64,000 nt of DNA, taken from contig JAQUYR010000001.1 in NCBI GenBank assembly GCA_028691715.1, positions 30,282-94,281 of the forward strand, written 5' to 3'. Both the position numbers and the translations under genes were made by a program. Shown piece by piece: positions 37,229 to 46,300 of this stretch; the stretch's first letter is position 1, and the number at the start of each line of letters is the position of its first letter. A model generated the notes under the pieces. It did not search any database, was not told the origin of the DNA, and saw only the letters and a list, made by a program, of their open reading frames with translations. Source of the stretch: Bacilli bacterium (GTDB lineage Bacteria; Bacillota_I; Bacilli_A; ML615J-28; CAG-698).

Positions 37229-39157
37229 TTATTCAACGACGTAAACTACTCCTCGCCAAAAGCTCATAAATGTTTCTAAAGGAAATTCATAATATACAAA
37301 TAGCCCTTCACCAAAACGTGAATTAATATTAGGATCATTACAGATAACATATGTTTTCCCATTTACTTGTTTATAGCCCCGAACAACAATTAAGTGTCCT
37401 CCTGTAGTATACAGACCAGTGTTTCCCTTTATGCTTGCTCCAACAGGACCGACTGTAGCCAAATGGTATTTTAATTCATTCCAAGAATACATCCTTTGTA
37501 CATAAGCATTTAGTCCAAAAGCTCCCATAGTAACAGTGTTGTATACCCAATTACCATATGTTGGATTATTATGTCCACGGTCAGCAACAAGACCTGCTAT
37601 ATAACGATGTTCATATAGAGGATCTTTATCAGTAAAATTAAATCCTTTGTATTTAAGAAGCATTGTTGAAGTGGTAGCACTACAAATAGAACCGCCAATT
37701 TCAGGAACCTCATTTTGATTTAATTTAGGAACATCATAATCAACCTCAACTGGTAGATTCTCCATATTTGGGGTATATGTATAATTAGGAATATCCAAAG
37801 TAACTGCCACCAAAGAAACTTTAGGTGATTCATCAGTAGTACTATTTCTTCTCAAAGTTATTTTATATTGGAAGGCGTTTCCTTTGTAAGGATCAATCAA
37901 TAAAATCTCATCAGTATTCATTTTTACTTTTGTATCATCCTGATTATAATAGAGATTATTTCTTCCCAGTCCCCAAACACCATATGTGAAATATTTACTC
38001 CAACTAGTGCCTACTTTAACCTTTATCTGCAATTCACAAGTTGATACCGTACTAGATATCGCCGCCCATGAAGCAACAAGTTCTGTAAAGTTCTTTGTAT
38101 TGAATATCAAAGATTCATAACTTCCTTCAACTGCTCCGTCAACAAGAATTAGTTTTCCCTCTTCTAACATAACATTTTCCATGTTTGTCTGACGATATGT
38201 TTCTACCCTATCCACTAAAATATGATTTGCCATATTGACTTCTTTTTCTTCCATCATTTTCGTTTTCACCTCGAATGTTTTATCCATAGTTGTTGTTCCT
38301 GAAATTAATTGAACCCTTAAAGTTATTGTTTCTTCAGCATATGTTAAATTAACAGTTCCATTAGAAGAAATAACCTTGTCATTTGATGATGTCCATATCG
38401 CTTTTACTCCAAAGCCGTATTCACCTTTTAAATCTAGATTTGTTTCTACAATTTCTGGTATAGAGATGGTTGCCATTGCCAATTCTAATTTTTGGCTATC
38501 CGGATAAGTTTTTACCAGAATTATAAAATCCTTACTTTCAATGTACTTATCATTATCACCATAGATTAAAGTAGCTGATAAAGTTATATACAAATCAGCA
38601 GGAACATAAGAATATTTTCCCTCACCAGAGAGAACATTCTTATCCGATGAAGCCCAAACTATTCTGACCCCGTTAATCATTGTTGGTAAAACAATATCTT
38701 CACTTACTTCTAGTGGTATTGTTAATTCATCCAGAACATTATAGAAGAGTTCTTTCTCATATGATTCAACCAACACCTGGCCAATATTTTTTTCTTCAGT
38801 AAATAAGTCTATACTCGCTTTAACCGTGATGGTTACCCAAATATCATCCTTTTGTTGAACAACTATTCCAGCATTACTTATTGCCGGGCTATTTGTAATC
38901 CATTCCAGTTCTATATTCTTCCCTTTATAAACAACAGCAGATTCAAACTCCAAATCTGTCTTTGTTTTTTGAGGTAGAGTAATTGTTTCTAAATATTCTT
39001 TTATTAGATCCCTTGTTTCCCTCTCGTTTTTTATACTATCTTCAATATCTTCTTCATTGTCTTCATCAGGTAAATCATTATTATCAACACCACTATTAAC
39101 ACAGCCATTCAAAAAAATAAATCCAAGCATCAAAAAAAAGATCACAATTTTCTTCAT
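37229..39157 (-). CDS. Lipoprotein with Ig-like repeats and C-terminal C39-like cysteine peptidase
   Basis: 642 residues. Signal peptide with lipobox FLNGC (Cys19) and an acidic linker at 21-50. About three atrophied bacterial Ig-like repeats follow (about 55-135, 140-215, 220-298), each with a WxSS(N/D)-type strand. A beta-rich region at 310-460 comes next, then a Peptidase_C39_2-like domain: C492 in GSICSATTSTML, H588 in TGGHLIVVRGY and N607/D608 in CNDPN. It would be a surface-anchored papain-like protease. The Ig repeats are of the same kind as in the amidase lipoproteins at 55634 and 58890. A structured upstream RNA precedes it. Confidence 0.85.
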   Translation of the reverse strand: MKKIVIFFLMLGFIFLNGCVNSGVDNNDLPDEDNEEDIEDSIKNERETRDLIKEYLETITLPQKTKTDLEFESAVVYKGKNIELEWITNSPAISNAGIVVQQKDDIWVTITVKASIDLFTEEKNIGQVLVESYEKELFYNVLDELTIPLEVSEDIVLPTMINGVRIVWASSDKNVLSGEGKYSYVPADLYITLSATLIYGDNDKYIESKDFIILVKTYPDSQKLELAMATISIPEIVETNLDLKGEYGFGVKAIWTSSNDKVISSNGTVNLTYAEETITLRVQLISGTTTMDKTFEVKTKMMEEKEVNMANHILVDRVETYRQTNMENVMLEEGKLILVDGAVEGSYESLIFNTKNFTELVASWAAISSTVSTCELQIKVKVGTSWSKYFTYGVWGLGRNNLYYNQDDTKVKMNTDEILLIDPYKGNAFQYKITLRRNSTTDESPKVSLVAVTLDIPNYTYTPNMENLPVEVDYDVPKLNQNEVPEIGGSICSATTSTMLLKYKGFNFTDKDPLYEHRYIAGLVADRGHNNPTYGNWVYNTVTMGAFGLNAYVQRMYSWNELKYHLATVGPVGASIKGNTGLYTTGGHLIVVRGYKQVNGKTYVICNDPNINSRFGEGLFVYYEFPLETFMSFWRGVVYVVE

Positions 39158-39234
39158 ACAAATTACCTCTTCACAATTGTATCACTTTTATTTATAAAAA
39201 AAAAGATTTATTTAATTTTACCCCAGAAATTAGG

Positions 39235-39335
39235 AAACCGAGCTTGGGTAAGCTCGGTTTAGGAAGGGGATGTTGTGAATAAATAAATTTATTCACCGCT
39301 TTATGTAGGGGATAAGTACAATTCTTTCGAATTGC
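39235..39335 (-). ncRNA. Candidate structured RNA or long leader with three hairpins
   Basis: On the minus strand, starting at the predicted transcription start near 39335, three perfect hairpins follow in order: CAATTC/GAATTG, GTGAATAAAT/ATTTATTCAC and AAACCGAGCTT/AAGCTCGGTTT (39235-39260). They are linked by C-rich spacers (TATCCCCTA, CATCCCCTTCC). It could be an independent small RNA ending at the last hairpin, or the 5' leader of the peptidase lipoprotein gene 78 bases further on. I recognise no Rfam class. The 285-base gap between 39157 and 39443 is explained by this element and two promoters. Confidence 0.5.
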
Positions 39336-39341
39336 GTATGT

Positions 39342-39370
39342 AGTATAGCAAGTTTTTATTAAAAAAGCAA
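39342..39370 (-). promoter_or_regulatory. Sigma-A promoter of the hairpin RNA/peptidase lipoprotein
   Basis: TTGCTT at 39365-39370, a 17-base spacer and TATACT at 39342-39347 on the minus strand. Confidence 0.75.
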
Positions 39371-39397
39371 GTCTTTTGTGTTAATATTTTCTTTTTA

Positions 39398-39427
39398 ATG
39401 ACAAATGGGCTACTTTTGTTGTATAAT
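39398..39427 (+). promoter_or_regulatory. Promoter of the SGNH hydrolase gene
   Basis: ATGACA at 39398-39403, an 18-base spacer and TATAAT at 39422-39427. The start would fall near 39434, only about 9 bases before the ATG, so the leader is very short. Confidence 0.55.
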
Positions 39428-39442
39428 TTATGTGGTGATAAA

Positions 39443-40489
39443 ATGAATATTGGAAAAATAGATAAAAATATGCTTGATGACAAAAAAAATGAAATCGGTA
39501 CCATTTGGTATGGTCGACCAGATATTGATTATTCTGTTCATGGGTTGTATTGGTTTAAGGAGAACAACTCCTATTGTCGATTAAAAGAAGATACTTTTGT
39601 TAGTGATAATGTTAGTCAATTATCCTACCATCCTTCTGGTGCTTACTTAGCCTTTATGACCAATACGACTTCAATATCGTTGAGGGTTTCGCTTTCTTCT
39701 GCTGCATATATGTCCCATATGAGCGCTTGTGGCCAATGTGGCTTGGATTTATATTTCTTAAACAAGGACAACTATGTCTTTTTAGCGACTACTAAAATTA
39801 ATAAAGCTGAATACGAAATAACCATTATCTCAGGAATGTCAAAAAAAATGCGCGAATACCGTTTATATTTACCAATATATACGAAATTGATCAGCATTGA
39901 AATTGGTATTGACAGTGATGCCAATATTAATAAATGTGAAGATTTTAAGCCAGAAGCCATTGTTTGTTATGGTACTTCAATAACCCAAGGAGGTTGTGCT
40001 ACTCGTCCTGGAATGAATTACTCCAGTATTTTGGGAAGACATTTAAATTACGAAATTTATAATTTAGGCTTTTCGGGAAGTGCGAAGTTAGAGGAAAATA
40101 TGGCTTATCAAATATCATTGATTAAGGAGATGAAATATTTGATTATTGAAGCGGAAGCTAATTCTGGTTATTCAGATATCCTTGAAAACAGATTGAAAGC
40201 TTTCTTAGATATCATTGTGAAGAGCAGTAAAACAGATATTTTCATTATTTCTCACTACCCAAGACCTGATACTTTGATAAAATCTGATATCAGAAAAAAA
40301 TTGCAAAAAAACGCATTGTTTCAAAAAAATATCTGCTCTTTATATAAAAATGTTAGTTTTGTTGATGGCAAAAAACTTCTTCGTTCTTATCAATTTGAAG
40401 AAACCGTTGATGGTACTCATTTAACAGATTTAGGTTTTTTTGCTGTTGCAAAGTTTTTTATAAAATTAATTGAAAAAAAAGGTAATTAG
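39443..40489 (+). CDS. SGNH/GDSL-type hydrolase (esterase)
   Basis: 348 residues from the ATG at 39443, which has GGTGAT upstream; 15 earlier in-frame codons lie over the promoter. An N-terminal beta domain of about 165 residues is followed by the SGNH fold: block I CYGTSITQGG (Ser179), block II LGFSGSAKL with Gly, and block V DGTHLTDLG (Asp323, His326). No signal peptide, so it should be cytoplasmic. The architecture resembles GDSL_3-type carbohydrate esterases; the substrate is unknown. Followed after 35 bases by an ECF sigma gene. Confidence 0.85.
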   Translation: MNIGKIDKNMLDDKKNEIGTIWYGRPDIDYSVHGLYWFKENNSYCRLKEDTFVSDNVSQLSYHPSGAYLAFMTNTTSISLRVSLSSAAYMSHMSACGQCGLDLYFLNKDNYVFLATTKINKAEYEITIISGMSKKMREYRLYLPIYTKLISIEIGIDSDANINKCEDFKPEAIVCYGTSITQGGCATRPGMNYSSILGRHLNYEIYNLGFSGSAKLEENMAYQISLIKEMKYLIIEAEANSGYSDILENRLKAFLDIIVKSSKTDIFIISHYPRPDTLIKSDIRKKLQKNALFQKNICSLYKNVSFVDGKKLLRSYQFEETVDGTHLTDLGFFAVAKFFIKLIEKKGN

Positions 40490-40524
40490 TTTGTTTAATA
40501 AGTGAGCAAACGGAAAGGCAATTT

Positions 40525-41031
40525 ATGAATGCTCGAGAACTGGACAATTATATTAATTTATATTTATCTGGACAGGAAGATGCTTTTGATGTTATATACT
40601 ATGAAACTCAAAAAACAGTATATTTATCAATATATAATATTATCAAAGATAGAAGCCTAATTGAAGACATTATGCAAGATACCTATCTTAAAGCTATAAA
40701 CTCAATTGAATACTACAAAAAAGGGACCAATTTTCAAGCTTGGATTTCAACAATTGCTAGAAATCAAGCTATCAATGTTTATAATAAGCGTAAGAAGGAA
40801 ACTTTGGTCGATCCTGTTGATAATATAAAATTCTTTGAAAGTCCTGTTGAGAAAAATAGTTTACTTGAAAAGGCTCTAAAAGTTTTGGACGGTTTAGAAA
40901 AAGATATCATTGTTTACCATATAGTTCTCAATTTTAAATTTCAAGACATTGCCAATATTTTAGAAATTCCTTTAAGTACTGTTTTCTTTATGTATAAAAA
41001 GGCACTTTCAAAAATTAAAAAAGAGGTGTAA
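40525..41031 (+). CDS. ECF-type RNA polymerase sigma factor
   Basis: 168 residues. Region 2 at about 10-80 (DRSLIEDIMQDTYLKAINSIEYY ... FQAWISTIARNQAINVYNKRK) and region 4 at about 110-165 (LEKDIIVYHIVLNFKFQDIANILEIPLSTV). GGAAAGG precedes the ATG. Followed after 4 bases by a membrane protein gene that fits an anti-sigma factor. Its regulon cannot be read from here. Confidence 0.92.
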   Translation: MNARELDNYINLYLSGQEDAFDVIYYETQKTVYLSIYNIIKDRSLIEDIMQDTYLKAINSIEYYKKGTNFQAWISTIARNQAINVYNKRKKETLVDPVDNIKFFESPVEKNSLLEKALKVLDGLEKDIIVYHIVLNFKFQDIANILEIPLSTVFFMYKKALSKIKKEV

Positions 41032-41035
41032 TACC

Positions 41036-41656
41036 ATGAAAATTAAAAAATTTAAAAATATTGTTAGTGCTGAGAAAATAGATATTCCCGATATTTTTGA
41101 GAAAATCAAACCTATTGCTTATGCAAAAAAAGTTCCTGCTCTAGCAACTATTAAACCATCATATAGAAAAAGAATCATCTTTGCTTCTTTGGTAACAGTA
41201 ACCTGCGCTTTTCTATTGATTTTCTTTGTTCCTGGAGGCTTAAAGGAAGTAATTGATTTTGATCCTATGAATACAGAATCATCTTTGGATGATCCTACAC
41301 TAGACCCCAACGTTCCCAAAGATAGTGAAAACGAAAGCGAAGATCCAGAAGTTCCAACCGATAACCCCAGAACATATCAACAGGATTATTATTATTCCTT
41401 GTTTAATAGTATTGGTAGTGAAGTAGAACCATCAGATAGTGAGGGTGTTGTTTTGACCGAAGAGCAAAAAGAGACAGTCTTACCTCCTTCAGTTTTTTAC
41501 GCTATGTATGATATAATCATCACTTCTGGAATTACCGATTATGATATGGTTATCAATGATCTAATCGCCTGGGGTAAAGATTATTCTTATGATGCCACCT
41601 ATTTTCACGATAACAATGATAAGATCTTATATGTTTATGATTTACTAATTGGATAA
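41036..41656 (+). CDS. Putative anti-sigma factor, single-pass membrane protein
   Basis: 206 residues. A short cytoplasmic part (1-43) with DIPDIFEKIKPIAYAKKV could bind the sigma factor. One membrane helix (about 44-63) is followed by an acidic linker rich in Asp, Glu and Pro (70-115), then a small extracellular domain. Position directly after an ECF sigma gene plus this topology support the role; there is no zinc-binding HxxxCxxC motif. A terminator follows. Confidence 0.65.
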   Translation: MKIKKFKNIVSAEKIDIPDIFEKIKPIAYAKKVPALATIKPSYRKRIIFASLVTVTCAFLLIFFVPGGLKEVIDFDPMNTESSLDDPTLDPNVPKDSENESEDPEVPTDNPRTYQQDYYYSLFNSIGSEVEPSDSEGVVLTEEQKETVLPPSVFYAMYDIIITSGITDYDMVINDLIAWGKDYSYDATYFHDNNDKILYVYDLLIG

Positions 41657-41672
41657 TTTGATATCATGTGTT

Positions 41673-41699
41673 AAAGGGCTTATAAACAGCCCTTTTCAT
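41673..41699 (+). terminator. Terminator of the sigma/anti-sigma unit
   Basis: AAAGGGCT and AGCCCTTT pair around TATAAAC and run into TTCATTTTG. Confidence 0.7.
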
Positions 41700-41712
41700 T
41701 TTGTTATAAATT

Positions 41713-41742
41713 AAAAACCTCTTAAGTTTTACTTAAGAGGTT
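41713..41742 (-). terminator. Terminator of the large lipoprotein gene
   Basis: A 12-base perfect stem AACCTCTTAAGT/ACTTAAGAGGTT with loop TTT, followed by TTTTT on the minus strand. Confidence 0.8.
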
Positions 41743-41746
41743 AATT

Positions 41747-44305
41747 TTATTTAGTATAGATTAGATAAGATTCTGCTTGGTAAATGCTTATTTCCAAGAC
41801 ATTTAAATACTCTTGTAAAGTATATGTATCATATCTGAATGTAAATTCATAATTCAATTGATCTTTATAAAAAGTTCTAGCAACGTTATATATAGTACCA
41901 AGTTCAGCTGATAAAGGAACATATATATCATCGATAACAGTCATTTCATCCTCTGTAAGTAATGTAGTATCTTCATCAGCAAGATAAAGTTGAATTTCTT
42001 CAAGTGTAGGAATTATTCTTTCTCCTTCATCACCAATTCTAGTCATATCATAACATTTAATATTAATATATATTTGATATCCATCTTCACTCTTAATATA
42101 TTTTGGATCCTCAGAAGTTCCATATATTTCCGGCTCTTCTGATTCTGGATTCTTATCCCAAATATATTTGGCAGCAGCATCGATTTCTTCTCCATATGTT
42201 CCGCCAGCAAAGACATCTAGATCTATGCTATAAATTTTTATACCAGCAGTTTTATACTTAGACATCTCTATTCCCGCAAAACTTGAATTTGCTGGGCTGG
42301 TTTCATCGCCTAATAGATATGGGGCAATGTTATAGGCGTAAATAAGAGCATTAATGTTTTCTTCATAATTTGCTGGATTAATTTCAATATACTTTAATAT
42401 TTCTAGATAGAATTCTTCGACTAAAGCTTTTTGCTCATCTGTCCAAGTGCTTGGATCGGTTCCCCTCTCATCAGCACCTTCGTAAGTAATTAGAACAGTC
42501 CAGGCGTCAACCTTGAAATATGTATCGGCAATCTCTTGCATTTTTTCCTTGAAATATCTCCATAAGTCAGAATCTTCGCTGACACCAGTTAGGTCACTCG
42601 TGTTATTGATATAGGTATTCATCAAGTCACGGCGTAAATATAACAAGGCTAATTCTTTTTCTGTTCTAACACCATATGCCTCCATTAGGAAGTTTTCCCA
42701 TCCATAACTTGCTGGATATCCATATTGTGTATAATCATCAGATAAGAAATTATCCTTTTCCAAAGCGACATCGGAAACCATTGCTTCCCAAACATCTTCA
42801 TTAAGAACTCTTTTACTATCATCATCTGTTTTCATCTGTAAATCATATACATTATTAATATTTAAATCATATAAAAAGTTGTGATAATTTACAAGTTCTA
42901 TAGCTACATATGGCCCATATGAATAATCTAAATCCAAAAACATCTGTTCTTTTGTATACATACCGATTAATGCTGAATTATCGTTTTTATCAGTAATGTC
43001 CATAACAGCTACATATGTTTCATGATTCCTTGCAGCTTCAGTTACTTTCTTATCAAAAAGATTGTTGTATGAATACTGTATATAACCATCATATATTACT
43101 AGATTGTGTAGCCATCTAATATATGCCATTTCTTCGTCAATCTCGCCATCAGTCAAATCTTCCATTACCATTTCTGATACAATGCCTTCTTTAGCTTCTT
43201 CGTATGTGATTGGCTCGATTTCTTTGATATTCAATATAAGATAATTTACATCGTTAAAGACTTGAACTCTTGGAGTATACCAACTCGCATTCTCAACACT
43301 ATTATCAGTAGTATATGATGACATAGTGTTAATATATGTTGATAAGTCACTACTAAGTTGTGTTAATTCTTTTCCAGTATAATATAGTTGACTACTGGTG
43401 TCCTCAGTATTAAAGACTATTTTATCATCAACAATATTGTAGTCAGTGCCTTCTTCTATTTCAAGGACTGTTTGAGCATCAGCTTTCTTAACCATTGTTT
43501 TATTATATAAATCAATGAATACCTGGGTTATTTCCTTTGTTGTAGCCACATTCCCTGTTTCATCGTTGATCCATTTGTTGTAATCACCTTCAACAGAGCT
43601 ATCTGCAGGGCTTATTGTATATCCAAGTTGAGCTAAAGTATTCTCAATTTCTAGATAGCTGTTAAAAGGAATTATTATGCTCCAGAAAGAGCTAAGATAA
43701 TTTTCTTTATAAAAAGTTTTCTTTTCTCCTTCAGTAAAAGGATCAGCCTGTTTTAACAGAGTATAATAATCAGTTACACACTTATATTTAGCAAGTTTTA
43801 AATGGTGATATTCTATTAAATCATCAAATTTTCGATAACCATGGCTATAAGAATCAAGAAGATAATTCTTTTGAAGAATTTCCATAACCTCTTCATCAGT
43901 ATAATTAGCCGTTCCATCAGTAAAATAATAAGCAATCATATCATCAATAATTTCTTCATCAGTAACTTGATCCCAGTAAGTGATATCGCTAATGTCTAAA
44001 AATTCTTCGCTTGTCTTAGATAGTTTCTTATAAAGATCTCTTTTACTGAAATTTTTCAAAATTGTTTTATCCGACCAATTAATGACAGCATCAATTCCCG
44101 CTTGATTGCGCAAATTAATATACATTTCATCAACAGTAATATCATATGATAAAGTTCCTTGCTTTACTGTCATATAAGTCTCTTGACCTTCAGCAAGAAT
44201 TTGTTCTGGATTATCTTCTATTTCAGGAGTAGGTTTGCATCCATCGCAACCAGCCATACAAAAGATTCCTAATATTGTGATTATTAATAATAAAATTTTT
44301 TTCAT
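41747..44305 (-). CDS. Very large lipoprotein, distantly PrsA/SurA-like
   Basis: 852 residues from the ATG at 44305 with GGAG upstream. Signal peptide with lipobox FCMAGC. The first mature segment (GTLSYDITVDEMYINLRNQAGIDAVINW) and repeated long, acidic, tyrosine-rich helices recall the SurA/PrsA N-domain family of secreted foldases. A stretch near residue 370 (EPITYEEAKEGI) resembles the linker that follows parvulin domains. I see no clear parvulin catalytic core, so the call is tentative. Likely an extracellular chaperone or binding protein. Thirty-six bases after the DUF2779 gene. Confidence 0.6.
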   Translation of the reverse strand: MKKILLLIITILGIFCMAGCDGCKPTPEIEDNPEQILAEGQETYMTVKQGTLSYDITVDEMYINLRNQAGIDAVINWSDKTILKNFSKRDLYKKLSKTSEEFLDISDITYWDQVTDEEIIDDMIAYYFTDGTANYTDEEVMEILQKNYLLDSYSHGYRKFDDLIEYHHLKLAKYKCVTDYYTLLKQADPFTEGEKKTFYKENYLSSFWSIIIPFNSYLEIENTLAQLGYTISPADSSVEGDYNKWINDETGNVATTKEITQVFIDLYNKTMVKKADAQTVLEIEEGTDYNIVDDKIVFNTEDTSSQLYYTGKELTQLSSDLSTYINTMSSYTTDNSVENASWYTPRVQVFNDVNYLILNIKEIEPITYEEAKEGIVSEMVMEDLTDGEIDEEMAYIRWLHNLVIYDGYIQYSYNNLFDKKVTEAARNHETYVAVMDITDKNDNSALIGMYTKEQMFLDLDYSYGPYVAIELVNYHNFLYDLNINNVYDLQMKTDDDSKRVLNEDVWEAMVSDVALEKDNFLSDDYTQYGYPASYGWENFLMEAYGVRTEKELALLYLRRDLMNTYINNTSDLTGVSEDSDLWRYFKEKMQEIADTYFKVDAWTVLITYEGADERGTDPSTWTDEQKALVEEFYLEILKYIEINPANYEENINALIYAYNIAPYLLGDETSPANSSFAGIEMSKYKTAGIKIYSIDLDVFAGGTYGEEIDAAAKYIWDKNPESEEPEIYGTSEDPKYIKSEDGYQIYINIKCYDMTRIGDEGERIIPTLEEIQLYLADEDTTLLTEDEMTVIDDIYVPLSAELGTIYNVARTFYKDQLNYEFTFRYDTYTLQEYLNVLEISIYQAESYLIYTK

Positions 44306-44341
44306 CGTCACTCGCTCCTTATTTGGGTTCAATACACCCGC

Positions 44342-46147
44342 TTATACTCCACATTTTTTTCTTATGCCCGCCAATACGACCACCATTGACCACGTATCCT
44401 GCGAACAATAAGTTATTAATTCTTGTCTTAATTCCTCTATTTTTTCTCTGTCTAAAACTTTAAATCGGGAATAAGCTACTATTGCTTCTGTTCCATTAGC
44501 AATTACTAAGTCCTTATATGATAAATTAGAGAAAAGTGGTAGAACTTTTTTTATCGAATAACTTCCATGAAGCCCGTTATGATAATAGTTAACTCTCTTG
44601 CTTTCTCTTTCATCGAAACCCAGTGCCTGATATAAAGAAGATCTACTCTTAACAATATCCATCAAATCAAAGATGCTATCATTTATCTTTTGTAACTCTT
44701 TTTCATACTTTGGAAATATTTTGCTCAGCTCGCTTATCCTTGTATACTCATAGCTTTTATTATAAACCAGAACACTTCCACCATTTGTCAAGTCTATGAG
44801 TCTTATTAATTCCTTGACTAATTCTTCTCGGCAGTCATTGAAATCCTTTGCTAGAAAGGAATAACGATCTTTTATAAAGTCACATTCACCTGGTTTTTTT
44901 TCAATATGTAAAGAAAATTGGAATAAAGATTGAGAATAGGGATTTTCTCCAAAAAACCTTGGTAATGGTCCAGGAAAGCCTTCAAAATCCAAATGATATA
45001 TCGGATAACGAAGTTCATCTAATCCCAACAATATTTTTCTTTCGTCAATATACTCACAATTTCTATCAAAACAGTCTCTTTGTATCAGTTTATTATCATC
45101 TTTTAACCAAGTATATGGAACATCGCCTAGACTATAATACTCTAAATTAATCATTTTTTCAAGAGAATATTTATTTTTATCTTCGTCGATAAACTCCTTT
45201 TTCCCAATTGTTTCCAAAATGGAGCCACTCTCTTTAAGTCTTTTCCAGCATACAGGAAAATAATGGCATTCATCAGTCTTCTTTACTCGACAATCAGGAA
45301 CCATTTTATATGGTGTAAGCTTGCATTCTTCGATATATCTAACAATCTTCTGTCTGTTTTTTTCAATCTCTGGTAAATATTGAGATGTAACTTCTGTTAG
45401 ATCGATAAAGCAAATCAAATTTTCTCCATTTATCTGATTATAAATAGCATTCCCATTATCGTATTTGCCATCAAAAACATACTTGTTATTTAATACAGCT
45501 AGATAATACTTATAATTTTTATTCTCAGCCCTCTTATCACTGTTTTCAATGATATATCTCTCAATAGCAATATCAAAAACATACTTGCCAACTTCGTTAT
45601 AGCGATCAAAAAGTTTCTCATATGAAGATAACAATTTCTCACTATCCTCAAAATTATTCCTGATTTTCAAAACTCCATCATCATCAATAAACAAACTGAA
45701 AAATTCTTTTTTTTCAGTATAACCCATTTTTCTGAACTTCGAAGTTGTCGTTGCTTTTACTTCAATTACTATCGCTTCATTCTCATTTTCAAAATAACCA
45801 TCTAAATAACTATAATATGTGTGCCCCTTTTCATCAGTGAATGAAAACTTCATCTGATCTTTTGTTGATTCCTTATATTCAAAATGACCATCGAATGTTT
45901 TATTTGCCTGGATAATTGCTTCTCTTTCAACATCTTTGTAAAAATCAAGCATTGCTTCAGTTTGAGCATCAACTTTAAATAATTCATCTCCTGTTTCAAA
46001 ATCAAACATCGACGATAAAATGTCGATGATATCATCTTCCTCGTAATCCCCGATTTCACTATCAAGCTTCTTTAAATATATTTGATCCAGCGGGTAATAC
46101 CTATGGCATTTTGTATATTTTTTAAACTGCGTCTTCGAAATGTTCAT
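44342..46147 (-). CDS. DUF2779 protein with PD-(D/E)XK nuclease-like N-terminus
   Basis: 601 residues. It opens with ISKTQFKKYTKCHRYYPLDQ, the usual start of RecB-like DUF2779 proteins. Residues about 125-135 hold EAIVIEVKATTT, fitting an E-x-K nuclease motif. Four cysteines (C in DCRVKKTDECHYFPVCWK) may hold an Fe-S cluster as in RecB-type nucleases. The C-terminal half starts YHLDFEGFPGPLPRF, the DnaQ-like part of DUF2779. The family is frequent in Mollicutes and related bacteria; its role is unknown, probably DNA or RNA processing. Confidence 0.8.
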   Translation of the reverse strand: MNISKTQFKKYTKCHRYYPLDQIYLKKLDSEIGDYEEDDIIDILSSMFDFETGDELFKVDAQTEAMLDFYKDVEREAIIQANKTFDGHFEYKESTKDQMKFSFTDEKGHTYYSYLDGYFENENEAIVIEVKATTTSKFRKMGYTEKKEFFSLFIDDDGVLKIRNNFEDSEKLLSSYEKLFDRYNEVGKYVFDIAIERYIIENSDKRAENKNYKYYLAVLNNKYVFDGKYDNGNAIYNQINGENLICFIDLTEVTSQYLPEIEKNRQKIVRYIEECKLTPYKMVPDCRVKKTDECHYFPVCWKRLKESGSILETIGKKEFIDEDKNKYSLEKMINLEYYSLGDVPYTWLKDDNKLIQRDCFDRNCEYIDERKILLGLDELRYPIYHLDFEGFPGPLPRFFGENPYSQSLFQFSLHIEKKPGECDFIKDRYSFLAKDFNDCREELVKELIRLIDLTNGGSVLVYNKSYEYTRISELSKIFPKYEKELQKINDSIFDLMDIVKSRSSLYQALGFDERESKRVNYYHNGLHGSYSIKKVLPLFSNLSYKDLVIANGTEAIVAYSRFKVLDREKIEELRQELITYCSQDTWSMVVVLAGIRKKCGV

Positions 46148-46270
46148 TTTCAGTCTCCTAAAAAATCTTGTATATCATTCTACCATTTTTAGCCACAAAA
46201 AACAAGTACAGACTTTTTTTATAAAAACATTATTATTCATATTACCTTTTTTAACTTAAAGTTAACTTAA

Positions 46271-46300
46271 AAAAAGCCGACTCCCTTAAAGGCATCAGCT
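46271..46300 (-). terminator. Terminator of the ABC importer genes
   Basis: AGCTGAT and GTCGGCT pair (with G-T wobbles) around CCTTTAAGGG, followed by TTTTTTTAAG on the minus strand. Confidence 0.7.
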
